This document shows, one piece after another, positions 14,048 through 27,519 of a DNA stretch of 64,000 nucleotides; position 1 is the stretch's first letter; every line of letters begins with the position of its first letter. The translations under genes and the position numbers were made by a program. The notes beneath the pieces were generated by a model. The model searched no databases. It was not told the origin of the DNA and worked only from the letters and a program-made list of their open reading frames with translations. Source of the DNA: Ustulina deusta (taxonomy: Eukaryota > Ascomycota > Sordariomycetes > Xylariales > Xylariaceae); contig JAJNNX010000020.1 of assembly GCA_023159155.1 (NCBI GenBank), positions 372,001 to 436,000 of the forward strand, in the 5' to 3' direction.

Positions 14048-14223
14048 TATAAATAAGAAGTTCAGAAAGTCAGGTACAATATATAAAAAAATAAGTTATA
14101 TATTTAGTAAAGTTAGCTTATAAAACTAAAGCTTATAAAAAAAAGATTTTTTATTAAAGTAAGTATAGATATAATATATATATATAGTAAGTATGCACTA
14201 GTCCTAGTATACTAAGCATAACA
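14048..14223 (-). repeat. Left LTR (3' LTR) of the Gypsy element
   Basis: 176 bp, the same length as the copy at 21,484-21,659 and alignable along its length, with mostly transition differences. This copy is more heavily mutated: CACTAGTCCTAGTATACTAAGC here corresponds to ACCGGTCCCAATATGCCAAGC in the right copy. Confidence 0.85.
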
Positions 14224-14652
14224 ACTATTTTTTTTTTTTTAGTTAGGTTATTTTTAACTTAATATATATAAGTATATAAAATATAAAGTATATAGTATAA
14301 GTAAGTAGTATATATATATATAAATAAAAAGTAATTTAAATATAAAGTTTATATAAAATTAAAATAATATATATATAATTAGTGCAATATAATCAATTAA
14401 ATATTTATAAGTATAAATATATAAATATTTCTATTATATTAATAATATATAGTATTATTATTATTATTAATATAAATATTTTAGTACTTATATAGTATTA
14501 TTAATTAGAAGTTTTAGTATATATATAATATAATATATATATATATATTATATACTTAAATATATAATAAATTTTAATACTAGTAATTTAAGCATAAGCT
14601 ATATATAAATTACTTATAAAGCTAATCTAGTTTTATATAAATATTCTAGCCT

Positions 14653-14654
<2 letters not shown>

Positions 14655-14695
<41 letters not shown>
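14655..14695. repeat. 41-bp poly(T) run
   Basis: An uninterrupted run of 41 T, followed by CAACCGCCGC. On the minus strand this is poly(A). It could be a retroposed poly(A) tail or a slippage-expanded tract inside the Gypsy element. Confidence 0.8.
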
Positions 14696-17600
14696 CAACC
14701 GCCGCTATTATTTTAGTTAGTTTTAGCTACTCTTTTACTTTGCTACTATCGTTTTTTACCTTTTCTGCACTTTTTTAATTTTTATTTTATTTTTTTTTAT
14801 ACTAGCATTACTATATCTAATACTAATTCTATTGCTTTTTTTTCAAATAATAAGCTTTTTATTATTTGCTATAACTATTGCTTCTAGTATAAAGTTTATT
14901 AAAAAATAATTAATAGCTATAACTACTATAACTATAAGCGTTATATATACAAGCAAAATATACGTACTAAAAACAAAACATATAAATATAAAACTACTAA
15001 AGATCTAGTTTATAAAATATATATATACTAATACTGTTTTGGTAATATTTATAATAGAGCTTAGCTTAATTTTGGCTAGTTTATCTAAGTTGTTTATATA
15101 ATAAAAAAAGCAAAAGTTTTTTTTTATAATAAATATTAAAAAAACAAAAAAACATATAAGCTAATAAATATAATTATATTTATTTTATATTAATATTTTT
15201 ATTAATTTAAATATATTATATAATTAAGTTTTAAGCTTAATATTTTTTAATATAGTTTATATAAACAAATTATTAAACTAGTTTTATTAATTTTTTAATT
15301 TTAAATTAAACAAAAATAGCTATAAAATTATAAATAAAACAAGCTTAAATATTTAACAAGCATTTTTAAAGTTTTATTAATAATTTATTAGTATTTAATT
15401 TTGTTTACTAAAAATATTCTGCTGCTTTATAGTAACCTATTGCTTCTAGTTTAAAATTACTAATATTTTAAACAATTTAAAAATAAATAGTTCTATTTCT
15501 ATTTTATAATATATTTATTAATTATTTATATAAGTTTAAAATACCTATACTATATATACCCAAATAATAATATAGCAAAAAAACATACTATTTTAAATAG
15601 TAGTATATATTCTTTTTAATGCTATAAATATTTTTATTTATTTTTAGTTCGTAAAGTTATCTAATATAATTAAACATTAGTTTAATACTAAATATATTTT
15701 TATAAAAATATTTTATACCTTTAATTTAAAAATTACAATTATATATTATAAATATTAGCTATTTGTTGTTTTATATTAAAAATATAAAAAGCAATAGTAA
15801 GTACTACTAATCAAATTATTTCAACTACTAGATTAGCTAATATAGCTAATATAAATATTACCTATTTTAATAAGATCTAATTTTAAAAGTAGTTTATATA
15901 TAGCTTAATAATAAAGCGCAGATTAAGTATTTAAAATAGTTAGTTTAATTCTAACCGTACAAATATTTATAGGTTTATTTTTGTTAACTTACTAAAGTTT
16001 TGGGCCAATATAATTATAAAAATAATAAATCTCTAAATAACAAAACAAAATACCCTTAAATAAAAATAAAATTAATCGATCTTTTTTTATAACTAGTTTA
16101 GGCATAAATCGTTAGATTAAAAGTTCTTTTTTTTTTAATAATTTTGCTATTATTCAAAAGTTTGTATTGCTTTAAATATTATAATATTAATAGTTAATAC
16201 CCATTAATTATATTTAGTTAGCTAGCTTTTTTATTTAACCTTATAATATAATTTATAATTATATATTTGTTTTGCTATTATATTTTTAATTTTTTACTTA
16301 TTTAAATTATTTATAAAGTCTAGCATAAATAAATTATATATAATATTAGTTTTTTAAAGTTTAAATAGTTAAATAAAAAAAATATTATAAAAATAGGCAT
16401 ATTATACTAAAAATATAAAATAATATATTTATAATCTAATATAGCTAAAGATCTGAAATAAATTAATAAACTTAAATATAAGTTTTTTATAAATAATACT
16501 ATTATTTTTCTAATTTTATAAATTATAAGTTTATATTTAATATTATAATATTTTTAATATTTTTTAACTATAATTTGCTATTAATTTTTTAAATTATTCC
16601 TAATAGTTTATAGTTTTTATAATTATTTTTATACTACTAGCACTTTTTTTAAAATAAAATTATTTTTAATAAATAATCTAAACTTTAGTATATAGCTATA
16701 TAAAGCTTTAAAAAATAATTTGCTAGTTATACTATTAATAGCTAAATTAATTATAAAATATATTTAAAAAAATAGTTATAGCTAATTAATTTATTTATTA
16801 TTAATAAAATATTTAAAATAGTTTTTGATTATTTAATTTATATGTTTTGTTTGCTTATTAGTTCTAAAATAAAACATAACTAAATATTTTTTTTTAATTT
16901 TAAAGTAATAATATAAATCTAACTAAAAATAACTAATAAAAAAAAAACCGCGGTTTAATATAATATTTATAAAACTTTTATAAATATATTTAATTTTTTA
17001 ATAAAATAAAGTAGCAAACTATATTAAAATTATTTTAATATTAACAAAAATAAATATATTAACTTAATAAATCTATTAATAATTACTAAAATATAATTAA
17101 TTTAGTAGTTTTTATAAAAAATTAAAAATAGTCTAACTATAAAATTTATAAATAGTTTTTATATAAAAACTAAAAATATAAATAAAATATTAAGTTTGTT
17201 ATATTTTTAGTAATATTTTGCTTTTAATCTAAAATATATTATATAACTATTTATATAGTTATTAATATTTGCTTTTATTTTTAGCCAAAAAAATTTATAT
17301 TATAATAGTTCAAACGTATGCTTTTATTTAAAATATTTTATTAATAAGTTATTATAATATAATTTAATAAACTAAAAATAAATAGATTTTTTAAAAAAAA
17401 TATAAACTTTATTTTTATAATATAAAAAAAATCCTTTAATTATTTATTAAAAGTTTATAAGCTTTCTAGTATTAATACGTTTTTTAATTAACCTATATTT
17501 GGGATCTTTTTATTAAATATTTTAAATTATATTTTATAAGTTTTATAATATATCTAAATTTTAGAAGTTCTTATTATTTATAGCTATTTATGCTTATATA

Positions 17601-18549
17601 TATATAATTGCTTATATAAAAACAGTTCTTTTTTTAAAAGGTTAGGCAGTATATATTTTGTTTACTAATATTTTTAAATATTTATTAAAAATCTTAGTTT
17701 ATATTACTACAATTTTTCTTTTTAGTATTAAAAAAAAATTAATATTTTAAAACAAATTATTTATATAATTAAGTTAGTATAATAAAAAATCAGCTTTGTT
17801 TTGCTTATTTTATTTATATTTAATAATAAAATTAAAAAAAGCTAAATATATATACTAATAAGCTTACTTTTTATTTAGCTTTAAAGTTTTTATAAATATT
17901 TAAAAATTATTATAGTTAATTAATACTTTAACTAATAATTTGCTTTTTTAAAAATAATACTACTAATATTTAAAATATTTTATAATTATAAATATTTTTT
18001 AATTTAAGGTTCTATAGTTTGATTTTATATTAATAAACTTATAAAAATAAAATATAATAAAATATTATTAATTTTAACTATTTTTTTAAAAAAAATTCCT
18101 TATTAGCGCTATTTTAAAAAAATCAATTTTTACTAATATTTACTTTTTAAAATTAAAATATATAAAAAGAATAGCTTTCCCGAATAAATCTTAGAACTTT
18201 TTAAAAGCTTTTATTACAAAATAGTCTAAAAAAAATTCGACTTTTTTTTATTTTAGTTATGTTTTTTTTTAAATATTAAGTTAAAAAAGCAACAACTTAA
18301 AAATATTTTTTAATAAAATACTAATAAAAGTTATAAAATCCTAAAAACTATTGCAGCTTATAATAAAAACTAAAAAATAATTATTATTTAATTATATTAA
18401 TATAACTAAAATCTATTTTAATATTTTAACTAAATATAATATATTTAAAAAATTTAAATTTTTTTAATAGAACTAATATTTTAAAAGCTTAATATATAGT
18501 TTAATATTTTAAAATTTTTTAATAACTTTTTAGATATGTTTTATATAAA

Positions 18550-18945
18550 ATTTTTTATTTATAAAAAATATAAAAATATTATTTAAATATATAATATAAA
18601 ATATATCTAAAATATTATTAAATATTTTATATATATAGTTTTAAAAAATAGCAAAAATATTATATAAACTTATAAATATAACTAAAAATTTATAATAGCT
18701 ATAATATATATAAAAAGCTATTTTTTATTTATTTCTTTTTTTAATTTAAATATAATAATAAATGTTTTTAAAATTAATTTTAATAAATATTTTAATATAT
18801 ATAAATTTATTTATTAATTCTAAAATAAAAAACAAAATATAGCAATTCTTTTATATAACATAGTTAAATTTTTTATAGTCCATATATAATTTTAAACTTT
18901 TATTTTTTTTAAAAATAAACAAAATAAAAGCCCTAGCTAGGCTTT
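18550..18945 (-). pseudogene. Gypsy reverse transcriptase remnant
   Basis: On the minus strand, KSLARAFILFIFKKNKSLKL followed by YMDYKKFN matches the Gypsy RT entry block '[30 protein letters not shown]'. About 110 codons later, FNNILDIFYIIYLNNIFIFF matches the 'VYLDDILIFS' block. The catalytic YLDD has become Y-L-N-N (18589-18578), both Asp codons having taken G-to-A changes, so the polymerase would be dead even without the stop codons. Confidence 0.85.
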
Positions 18946-19937
18946 TAAATTTCTATATTTTTTTATTAATTATTATTTCTACAAACTATTCTTAAAGTTT
19001 TTTAAGTTTATTCTAGGCTAATAAATAAATAAAATAATAAAATACTATAGCATTATTTTATAAATTAATCGCTAAACTTTTTTGTTTAAAATATAAGAAA
19101 ATATTAGTTTTATTAATATTAAAAAAATTAGCTAAGTTATAAAATTTTAATAAAACACTTTTAAAACTAGTACAATTTTTTTTAATTTTTAATTCTTTTA
19201 ATTAAAAAAATTCAAAAAAATATATAATAGCTTAGTAATATTTCTTATTTTTATAAGCCCTAATAAATTAATAAACTATAATTAATTCAAAATACTTAGG
19301 CCTTAAGCTATAAAACTAACAATTTAAACTTGAATTAAATATAATTTTTTAATCTTTTAATATAATTTAAAAAAAAAGCACTAAACTTTTTTTTAATTAA
19401 TTATTTTAATTAATAGCAATATAAGTATGCTAAATTTTTCAAATTACCTTATAGCTATTAATAAGTTTATAAATAACCTAATAAGCGCTATAACTAAAAA
19501 ATTTACTTTTAGCAGCATATTATAAAGCATAAATATAAAATAGAACTTTTTTTAGTTTATTATATAAAGCAAAAATATAATTAATATAATTATATTTAGT
19601 ATAAAAATTTAAATTAATAAATATTTTTAATAGAAGTTTTTTTAAGCTAATAAAATAAATATTATATAAAATATAAAATTAATATAAAATAAATATAAAA
19701 AGCTATAGTTTTAGCCCAAGCTTTATAGCTAAAACTAAAACTACTTTTTATTTTTTTAATTATTATTTAAATATTTATTAAAATATACTAAAAAATTATA
19801 TAAACAATTTTAATCTAAATAATAGTTATTTTTTTATAAATAATAAAATATATTAAAGTTTTTTTATTTTTAATTTAACTAAGTTTTTTAAATCTAATAT
19901 TTTTAATTTTTTAGTAAGTATTACTAGTTAGGTTTTT

Positions 19938-19980
19938 TATAGTTATAATTAATATAACCTGTTTTTTTGCAATTAAAGCA
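19938..19980 (-). pseudogene. Gypsy gag CCHC zinc-knuckle remnant
   Basis: The minus-strand reading is CFNCKKTGYINYNYKKP. The retroviral-type knuckle C-x2-C-x4-H-x4-C is recognisable, but the His (CAT to TAT) and the last Cys (TGT to TAT) are both changed to Tyr, exactly the codon changes expected from RIP transitions. Confidence 0.75.
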
Positions 19981-21483
19981 AAAAAAGTCCTAAATATTAC
20001 TATTTTGCTTCGGGCAATTATTAAAGTTATTTTATAGCTATTTTTAAAATATATTAAAAATATATTAGCTAGAATATTTAGAAAATAATAACTTTTTAAA
20101 TATATAATTATTAAAAAATTGCTAATTTAAATAAAGTTATTTTAGCTAGTTATAATACTAACAATTATTTTAGCTTTAAACTATATTATAGTATTTTTAG
20201 TTTTAGCAAAAATAATCTTTATTATTAAAATATTTTTGCTTAAAAAAGCTTTAGTATTATTGTTAATTTTAAAGTTTATTAATATTAGTTTAGTTAATAG
20301 TTAAATATAGAAATTTTTATTAAAGCTTTATAGCTTTAAAAATAAAAATTATTAGTTTTTAATAATACTATACTATATTTACTATTACTAATTTTTTATT
20401 AAAACAAATTAATTAGTTTTTAATAATATAATATAGCTTTTTTATTATTACTTTATTATTTTTTTTAAATTTTGATTTAAAATAAATATTAATTAAATAT
20501 TTTAAAGTTTTAATTAGCTTATTATTAAGCTTTTTTTAACTACTAGCTAATATTTATAGCAAAAAAAATTAATTAGCAAATTAAAATCTTAATCTAATTA
20601 ATAAAAGTTTTTTAATTAGATTTATAAAAAAAGTAATCTTAGTATACTTTTTTTTTAAAAAAAACTTAATACTAATTTTTATAATTTTAGTTTATTTTGC
20701 CAACTATATAAATAATTTAAATCTAAGTTTATTAAAACTTTTTTTATAAATTTTTAAACATAAATTTTAGTTTTTTAATTTATTTAATTTACTAGTTATA
20801 AATAAACTATATAATAAACAAAAAATATTTAAATTTTAAAAAACAACTAAAATTAACGTTTAACTTTTTATTATTATTATAATATTTATAATAATAAAAT
20901 AATTAATAATTAAAACTATTTAGATCTAACTTATTAAATAATAATAATAAAAATAAAAAAATAAATAATAAACTAAAATTAAAAAAGTTATATTGTTTTT
21001 AATGCTAACTTTTGTATTCTAGGTAAAAAATATAAAAAAAATCTAAAAAATCTAAAAATTTAAGGTTTTTTAGATCCCTAGCTTTTTTTTAATATTTATA
21101 TTTTCTAAGTTTTTATTTTAATATTAATTTATATATGTTTATAAGTTAAAATTTTTTCGATCCAAAAACAAGTTATTTTTATTTTTTTAGCTATTTATTT
21201 ATTTTTTTAAGTTCTACTTTAAACTAAATATTTTATTATAATAAAAATTAGTTAGTACTTTTAAATCGTAAAATATTATTGTTATTTTAGTAACTAAGTA
21301 TTAAATTACTACTAAGTTCTAATTTTTAATTTTTATTTAAAAAAAAATTAGTATAGCTTTATTAACTATTTATAGCTAATTTGTTTTTTTTAAGGGGTAT
21401 TAATCTAATTAATAATCCAGGTTTTTTAAGAGCTATTATATAAATATATTATAAATAACTTTAAAAAAAAGCTTTAGAATTAT

Positions 21484-21659
21484 TATAAATAAAAAGTTTA
21501 TAAAGTCAGGTATAATATATAAAAAAATAAGTTATATATTTAGTAAAGTTAGCTTATAAAACTAAACCTTATAAAAAAAAGATTTTTTATTGAAATAGGT
21601 GCAGATATAGTATATATATATAATAAGTATATACCGGTCCCAATATGCCAAGCATAACA
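21484..21659 (-). repeat. Right LTR (5' LTR) of the Gypsy element
   Basis: 176 bp. The outer end (plus strand ...CCAAGCATAACA) retains several G and C bases lost from the left copy. In the element's own orientation this is the promoter-bearing LTR. Confidence 0.85.
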
Positions 21660-21664
21660 GTTAT

Positions 21665-24600
21665 TAAAAATATTACTTTTTTTTATATATACTATATATT
21701 ATTTAAACAATTTTATATTTATAGTTCTTTTAATTTAGCAAAACTATATATAAATAGTTTACTAAAAATATAATTAGTTTTTAAATATATTAAATTTTAT
21801 ACTAAATAAAAATAAAAATAGCAAAAATATATATTTTAAAATTTTTAGAATTAAAATTAATATAATTTTAATATAGGTTTAGTTATTAAAACTAAAACTA
21901 GCTAAAACTAATAAAATTATATCTAAAGTATTTAAAAAACTATATTTTTTTTGCTATAAAATCAAACAAATTTTGGGCTACTTAAATTTTTATTTATTAG
22001 TAGTTTTTTTAAAAAAAAACTTTTTTTTTATATATATAAAGCTTATTTTTTATATTTTAAATATATATATTTTATATTTTTTTTATGTTTATAAAACAAA
22101 ACTTTAAATAGTAGCACAACTTATTAAATAATTTTAATAGAATTTATTTTTTAATAAATATAAACTATAAATATTTTTATTTATTTATAAATATATTAAA
22201 AATAAGCTTTAATAATTTTTAATATAAAAAAAGCCTAGTAATAAAAATTTAATATAAAAATTCTTTTATTTTAAAATTATAAACTTTTGTTTATTTTTAT
22301 TTTAATATTAAAACAAATCTAAATATTAATATATTTAAAACTATTATAATCTAACTAATATTTATATATTAATATATATATTAAAAATTAAACATAGTAA
22401 TAATTTATATTAATAATATAATAGCTTAACAAAAACTAGTTAATATATTAATAAAAAACTTGCTTTTTTTAAACTTATTTTAAAAAATCTTTATATTTGT
22501 AGTATGCCAAAATATCTACTTTTAAATCTATTAAATAATTTTTTTAAATAATAAACTAACAAATATTCTTTTTTAAGCTAATTTTATTATAATTATTAAT
22601 TTATATTTTAATTAGTAAAACTTATTAAAAACTAACCAACTTTATATTTCTAAAACAAAATAAACTTATATAGCTAATACTACAAAGATTTATATATTTA
22701 TTTAATATATATTAGTTTAATAAAATTAATATAAAAAAACTATAAATTAATAATAAAAATATATAAAATATAGTGCTTAAGCTAAAATATAATAACTTAG
22801 CTTATATTACTTTAAATATTAGCTTTTTATATATATAATAAAATATATAATCTTTTTTTAAAAATAATTTAAAGCTTATTAATAAGCTTATATATATTTA
22901 TATTATATTTAGTTTATATTAACTTTATATTAAATATATTAGTATTTAAAAGTTTTTATATTTATTGTTTAATTTAAAGCATAATATATTTATTTTTTTA
23001 TAAATAAAAAACTTTAAAAAAAAACCTAATTATAAAATTAATATTAGCTAAACTTATATTAAAAATAGCTATAGTTAATAAAAATTTATATAATATATTA
23101 ATAGCTAATATAATATTTATTATAATATAATATAACTTTTTTTATTTAAAAAAAATTATTTATAATAATTCTAACCTAAATAACCTTTAAAAATAGCATA
23201 TATTAGGCCTTTTAAAGTTAATAATATAACTAGTACAAAATAGATTATATTTTTAAATACTTTTTTACAATATAAAAATAAACAAAAACTATTTTAAAGT
23301 TTATATAATATTAAATATAATAAAAAGATTAATTTACCTAATAATTTATATAAACAAACTACTAAACTAGAAAAATATACTAACTTATATTATAGATTAT
23401 TTATTATTATTTTAACTTATATATAATGTTTTTATAAAAACTTAAGCAAAAAATATATTCTAAAATAAGTTAATTTATTTAAATATTAATTATAATATAT
23501 ATATAAGCTATAGCTTTTGCTATAATATTGCTTAATATATTTATAATATAAAAATAAATAAATAAAACTTAAAACTATTAAATTATTAGTTCTTTAATAT
23601 AATAAAACAATACTATAAAACATTAATAAATAAAAAGTTTTAAGCTTTAAAACGTTTTGTTTTAGGATTAACTATAAAATATTTTCATACTAAAAAAACT
23701 AAGCATAAATAAAATTTATTTTTTTATTATAATATATTTATATATAAGATCTAACTTAATAATTATATAAATATATTATATTTTAATTATTATTATAATA
23801 TTATATATATAATAAAAATATATAGTAATTTATAATAATTTAATAAAAAATTCTAGTTATAAAAAAGTTAAAATTAAATTTAATTTAAATATAATTTAAA
23901 AAAATTTTATTTAAAAAACTATAATTTAACTTAAAACTTAAATATTATTTGCTTTAAATTTATATTATATTTATTTTATTTATGCTTTACTTTTTTTTTT
24001 AATATTTTTTTTTATTAGTAATATAATAAATTTATTTTTAAATATTATTAATTGTTTCTTAAAAAAAAGCTATATAAATTAGTATTAAATTTATTTTTAA
24101 TTTATTTAAAATATTTATAGCTAATAAAACAAAAAACTTTAAAAACTTTTTTATTAATTTAAATTAAATAAATAGCTTAATAAGCTTATATAAATAAGTT
24201 TTATTATTTATTAATATTATAATTGTTTATATTAATTTAAAACTAAATTTATATTAAATTTATATAGTATATTTATAAAAATATAACTATTAAAATAATT
24301 ATTTTTATAAGTATAAATATAATAAATATATTTAAAAATATTTATATTTATATTATTATTATAATAAATATTAAATTTTTATATTAATTTAATATTAAAT
24401 TTAATTTATATTTATATTATATATATTTTAGTTATATAATAAATATAATAAATATAATATATTTAGCGCTTTATTATAGTTATAAATTTTTAATTTATAT
24501 AAATTAGTTTTAAATTTGTTTTAAATTTATATAAAACTTATTTTTATTATATAAATTAAAAAAAACAAAACTAGCAGGCTATTTTTTTATAAAAACTGCT

Positions 24601-24881
24601 TTAAAAAATATAATAATAATAATAAATTAAAAATAATAAAACAAAATAAAACTGTTTTAATATTAGTTTAAATTTAATATAAATTTATTATTATATAATA
24701 TATATTAAAAATATATAATATTAAAAAAAAAAAAAATTTATAATATATAATAAAGTTTTTTATATAGTAAGCTATATTAGCTTTATTTATATAAACTAAC
24801 TAATTAAAATATATTTTTTAATATATAAACTATTTTATTAAATTTAAAATAATTATTTTAATATAATTTAAAATATAAATT
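21665..24881. repeat. RIP-degraded repeat of unknown type, right of the Gypsy element
   Basis: A/T-saturated sequence without any readable domain on either strand. It probably continues the older repeat interrupted by the Gypsy element. No gene is seen. Confidence 0.6.
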
Positions 24882-25036
24882 TAAATAGTTTATAATTACT
24901 TTTTAAAATAATAATATATTAAACTTTTTATTAGTGCTTTAATAATAGCTTTAATTTAAAAACTAACTAAAAAAAACTTATGTTTTTTTTAATATATATA
25001 TATTTTTTATTTATAAAATATTTTATTATATATTAT
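24882..25036 (+). repeat. RIP-mutated copy of the repeat at 25,260-25,415
   Basis: Aligns base for base with 25,260-25,395, with almost exclusively C-to-T and G-to-A differences. For example CGCTCCCCCCAATACATGCG corresponds to TGTTTTTTTTAATATATATA. Further right the match continues with small gaps. Direct orientation, about 378 bp apart. Confidence 0.85.
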
Positions 25037-25259
25037 AAATAAATAATTTTATAAAATTTAAAAACTTATTATATAATTTATTTTTTTATAATATTATAAT
25101 TATAAATATATATATATAATAAATATATAGCAAATTTGTCCTACTTATTGCTTTAATTATTAAAACTTAAAAACTAAAAAAAATAATAATAATAAATTAT
25201 TCAAAATTAAATTTTATTATTTTAATATATTATTTTTTATTTGCTTTATATTTTAGCAG

Positions 25260-25538
25260 TAGGCAGTTTATAACTAGCTTTTGAAGCAGCAATATATTAA
25301 ACTTTCTATTAGCGCTCTAATAGTAGCTTTAATCCGAAAGCTAGCCGAAAAAAGCTCACGCTCCCCCCAATACATGCGTACCCCCTACTTGTGGAGTGCC
25401 CTATTATGTGCTGTAGAAGCTGATGTTTCTAGGGTGAAGTACCCAGGGACCGGGCTTTACGGGTCTCCCAAATTCCAACGCACTGTGCGTGAGACAGGGA
25501 TAAAGGTATTGACTGCACTAGGTAGTCCAGATTACTAA
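25260..25538 (+). repeat. Unmutated copy of the repeat at 24,882-25,036, edge of the AT block
   Basis: Normal-composition partner of the RIP-mutated copy just to its left; the composition boundary of the AT block lies at its start. It is open in one frame for 85 codons (25281-25538), but the protein resembles no known family and the frame is likely a repeat fragment rather than a gene. Confidence 0.65.
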
Positions 25539-25798
25539 GGAACATCTTCATTCAGGATGATCTCCCGGACAGTGTACTCTAGCGACTAGTTCCTCTGCGT
25601 CTAGATTTGGGTTGTACCGAACTGATGGTGTAGCCCTAACCCGTCTCGTCTGTTTCGACTATGTTCGGATCGAGACTCGTGTCTTCGCGACAACTTGAAG
25701 ACAGCTCGTGTCCTTCGCCTCTTGGAACGCAAAACGCCAAAACTCCAATAGTTCCAAAAATAAACTACGAACGCATTGTTAGCCGCAAGTTTGTTTCT
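25539..25798. other. Short intergenic stretch, nothing recognised
   Basis: Mixed-composition sequence between the repeat and the end of the transporter gene. No open frame or repeat was recognised; it should contain the 3' UTR and terminator of the transporter. Confidence 0.4.
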
Positions 25799-27519
25799 TC
25801 AGAGAAAGTCACATACTGATGACCCCAAAAAGCAAAACCCAGCTGACGGGGTTGCCGTGGCTCTGCCAATGGATATGAGCGCTGACATAAGCGGCCCGCC
25901 AGTCATGTCCCCTAGTAAACTAAACGCGTAAGCAACTCCAAAAGGCCTTGACATCTCTTCCGATCGAGTTGATACTGAGAGAAGAGTCTGTAGTGCGGGC
26001 TCGAGGCCTTCACAAAGACCAGCGCCCAGCATTGCTGAATTGTAATTAGAACACGATACCTAGTATATTAAGGGGAACCACATACAAACGATGAAGAGTT
26101 TGCTAGACTCTGCCCGCCATGCGACGAGAAAGAACGCTGTGAGGACCAGGAGTGACACACGAATTATGTACAGGCTAATGGTCGCTGCTGACGCGCCTTG
26201 TCGTTTAAGCAAAAAGCTCACAAACGGACCGATAGCTACCGTAGCTATTACTGCACCGAGTGAGAGTGCAAAGCGAATGATTGTCGTATTTTGCAGATCC
26301 CACCCAAATCGCTCTGCCAAGTACTGAGCCCCGAAAGCTTCACTTGCCATGGCATTGCTTTTGAGGAAAAAAGCAGCGTAGCAGAACAGTGGAGTTGTCT
26401 CGTTAATGGTACAGGCACTAGCTAGCTCAACGAAGTGGGCAACGGAGGACATAAAGCGGGATATAGTTGTATTCTCTGCTCCATGAGGAGAAACATGACG
26501 CCCGGAGTCTGTATCCCTTTCGGGGATTGTCTGGTTATCAGGCGTTGCCGGATGAGCTGATATAGTCGTCCCGTGATAATTATGGTTCGGCGAGCTTCTT
26601 AGAAGTGGCTCTTCGATACCCTCGGGCTCACCTTCCGCTGAATGTTGCTGTTTCGTTGAGCACGTTAATAGTTGTGCTAGTGCCATGCAGGAGAGTATTA
26701 TAATGCCTGATACTAAAGATGGCAAAAATAGATTTTGTGCCATGAGGCTCGTGGCAATGGGTGGGGCAATGAGTTTTCCAGAGTGAGGCATTGCCGCGAG
26801 GAATAGCAAATATTTTTTTCTGTAAGCCAGGCTTAATAAGCAAACGACCTGTAAATGCATAGTAGAACTAGTACCTACCTAGACGAGGGCTCTACAATAT
26901 CGGCAACAAGAGCGACAGTCATGGCAGCGAAGACTAGTTGACCGCCCCCAATAAGAAGGAATGCGGATGAGACTAAAGTTATATATACTGGGAGTTTTTC
27001 GTAAAAATAACCTAACGGTGTTAGCAGGCCGAAGCATAGAGGCGGAGGACTTGAAGTAAATGAATGCATATACAAGTCATCGTTAACCATGCCATAGCAC
27101 ACAAATAGCCAAGGCAGCACAAGGTTAACACCAGACGATGCCCCCTCTTTTCAGCTAGGCGACCGAAGTACGCGATGGACAGAAGGCCTGTTGATCAAAA
27201 CATCAGTCAAGCAACAAAGTACAAGCCAGGCTGACGGGTGCTAACCTGCTAAAGCATCGAAGGAAAGTTTCCACCCAGTGATGGTGGAGATTTGTGTCTG
27301 TACAGAAGTTACGTTGCATCTTCCATCATCGAGACCGCTTCCCGTGTAAGTACCGGCATATGGCGCTGGATTTAGCTCCCTGTTGCACGCGGCATACTCG
27401 ATCATCTTTATGGTCGGCACCTCAAGAAGGAAATGTGCGAATCGAAAGGAGAAATACAAGAGGTACAGGACCCATATTGATGAATTTTTGGCAACGAGTT
27501 TTAAGAGACTCCGAGGCAT
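25799..27519 (-). CDS. Major facilitator superfamily transporter, 496 aa, five exons
   Basis: The exons are 27519-27246, 27187-27074, 27011-26879, 26819-26086 and 26034-25799. The four introns (58, 62, 59, 51 nt) restore a continuous 497-codon frame; the second has GCTAAC 12 nt before its acceptor. The product is a typical 12-helix permease: helix 1 is SIWVLYLLYFSFRFAHFLLE, then the cytoplasmic motif-A loop YFGRLAEKRGHR, a helix with LLIGGGQ, an IAPPIATSLM segment, a hydrophilic central loop of about 80 residues, and a final SLLGDMTGGPLMSALISIG. The substrate is unknown. The gene lies two positions from an O-methyltransferase, so export of a methylated metabolite is plausible but inferred. 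The start codon is the first ATG after an in-frame stop. The C-terminus after the last helix is short. Confidence 0.85.

Larger units (their letters stand above)
14048..21659 (-). mobile_element. Complete Ty3/Gypsy LTR retrotransposon, inactivated by RIP
   Basis: Two direct copies of a 176-bp LTR bound a 7,612-bp element. In the minus orientation the LTR begins TGTTATGCTTGGCATATTGG. The outer flanks are ATTAT (14043-14047) and GTTAT (21660-21664), consistent with a 5-bp target-site duplication that has taken one G-to-A change. Reading the minus strand from the right gives the Gypsy order: gag zinc knuckle (about 19,980-19,938), RT entry motif (about 18,945), RT catalytic motif (18,589-18,578), and then unreadable RNase H and integrase sequence towards the left LTR. 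Every recognised domain is broken by stops. Confidence 0.85.

Noticed and set aside
25281..25538. 85-codon open frame at the island edge
   Set aside because: Lies in a repeat whose RIP-mutated copy is 378 bp away; no family similarity and no splice signals.
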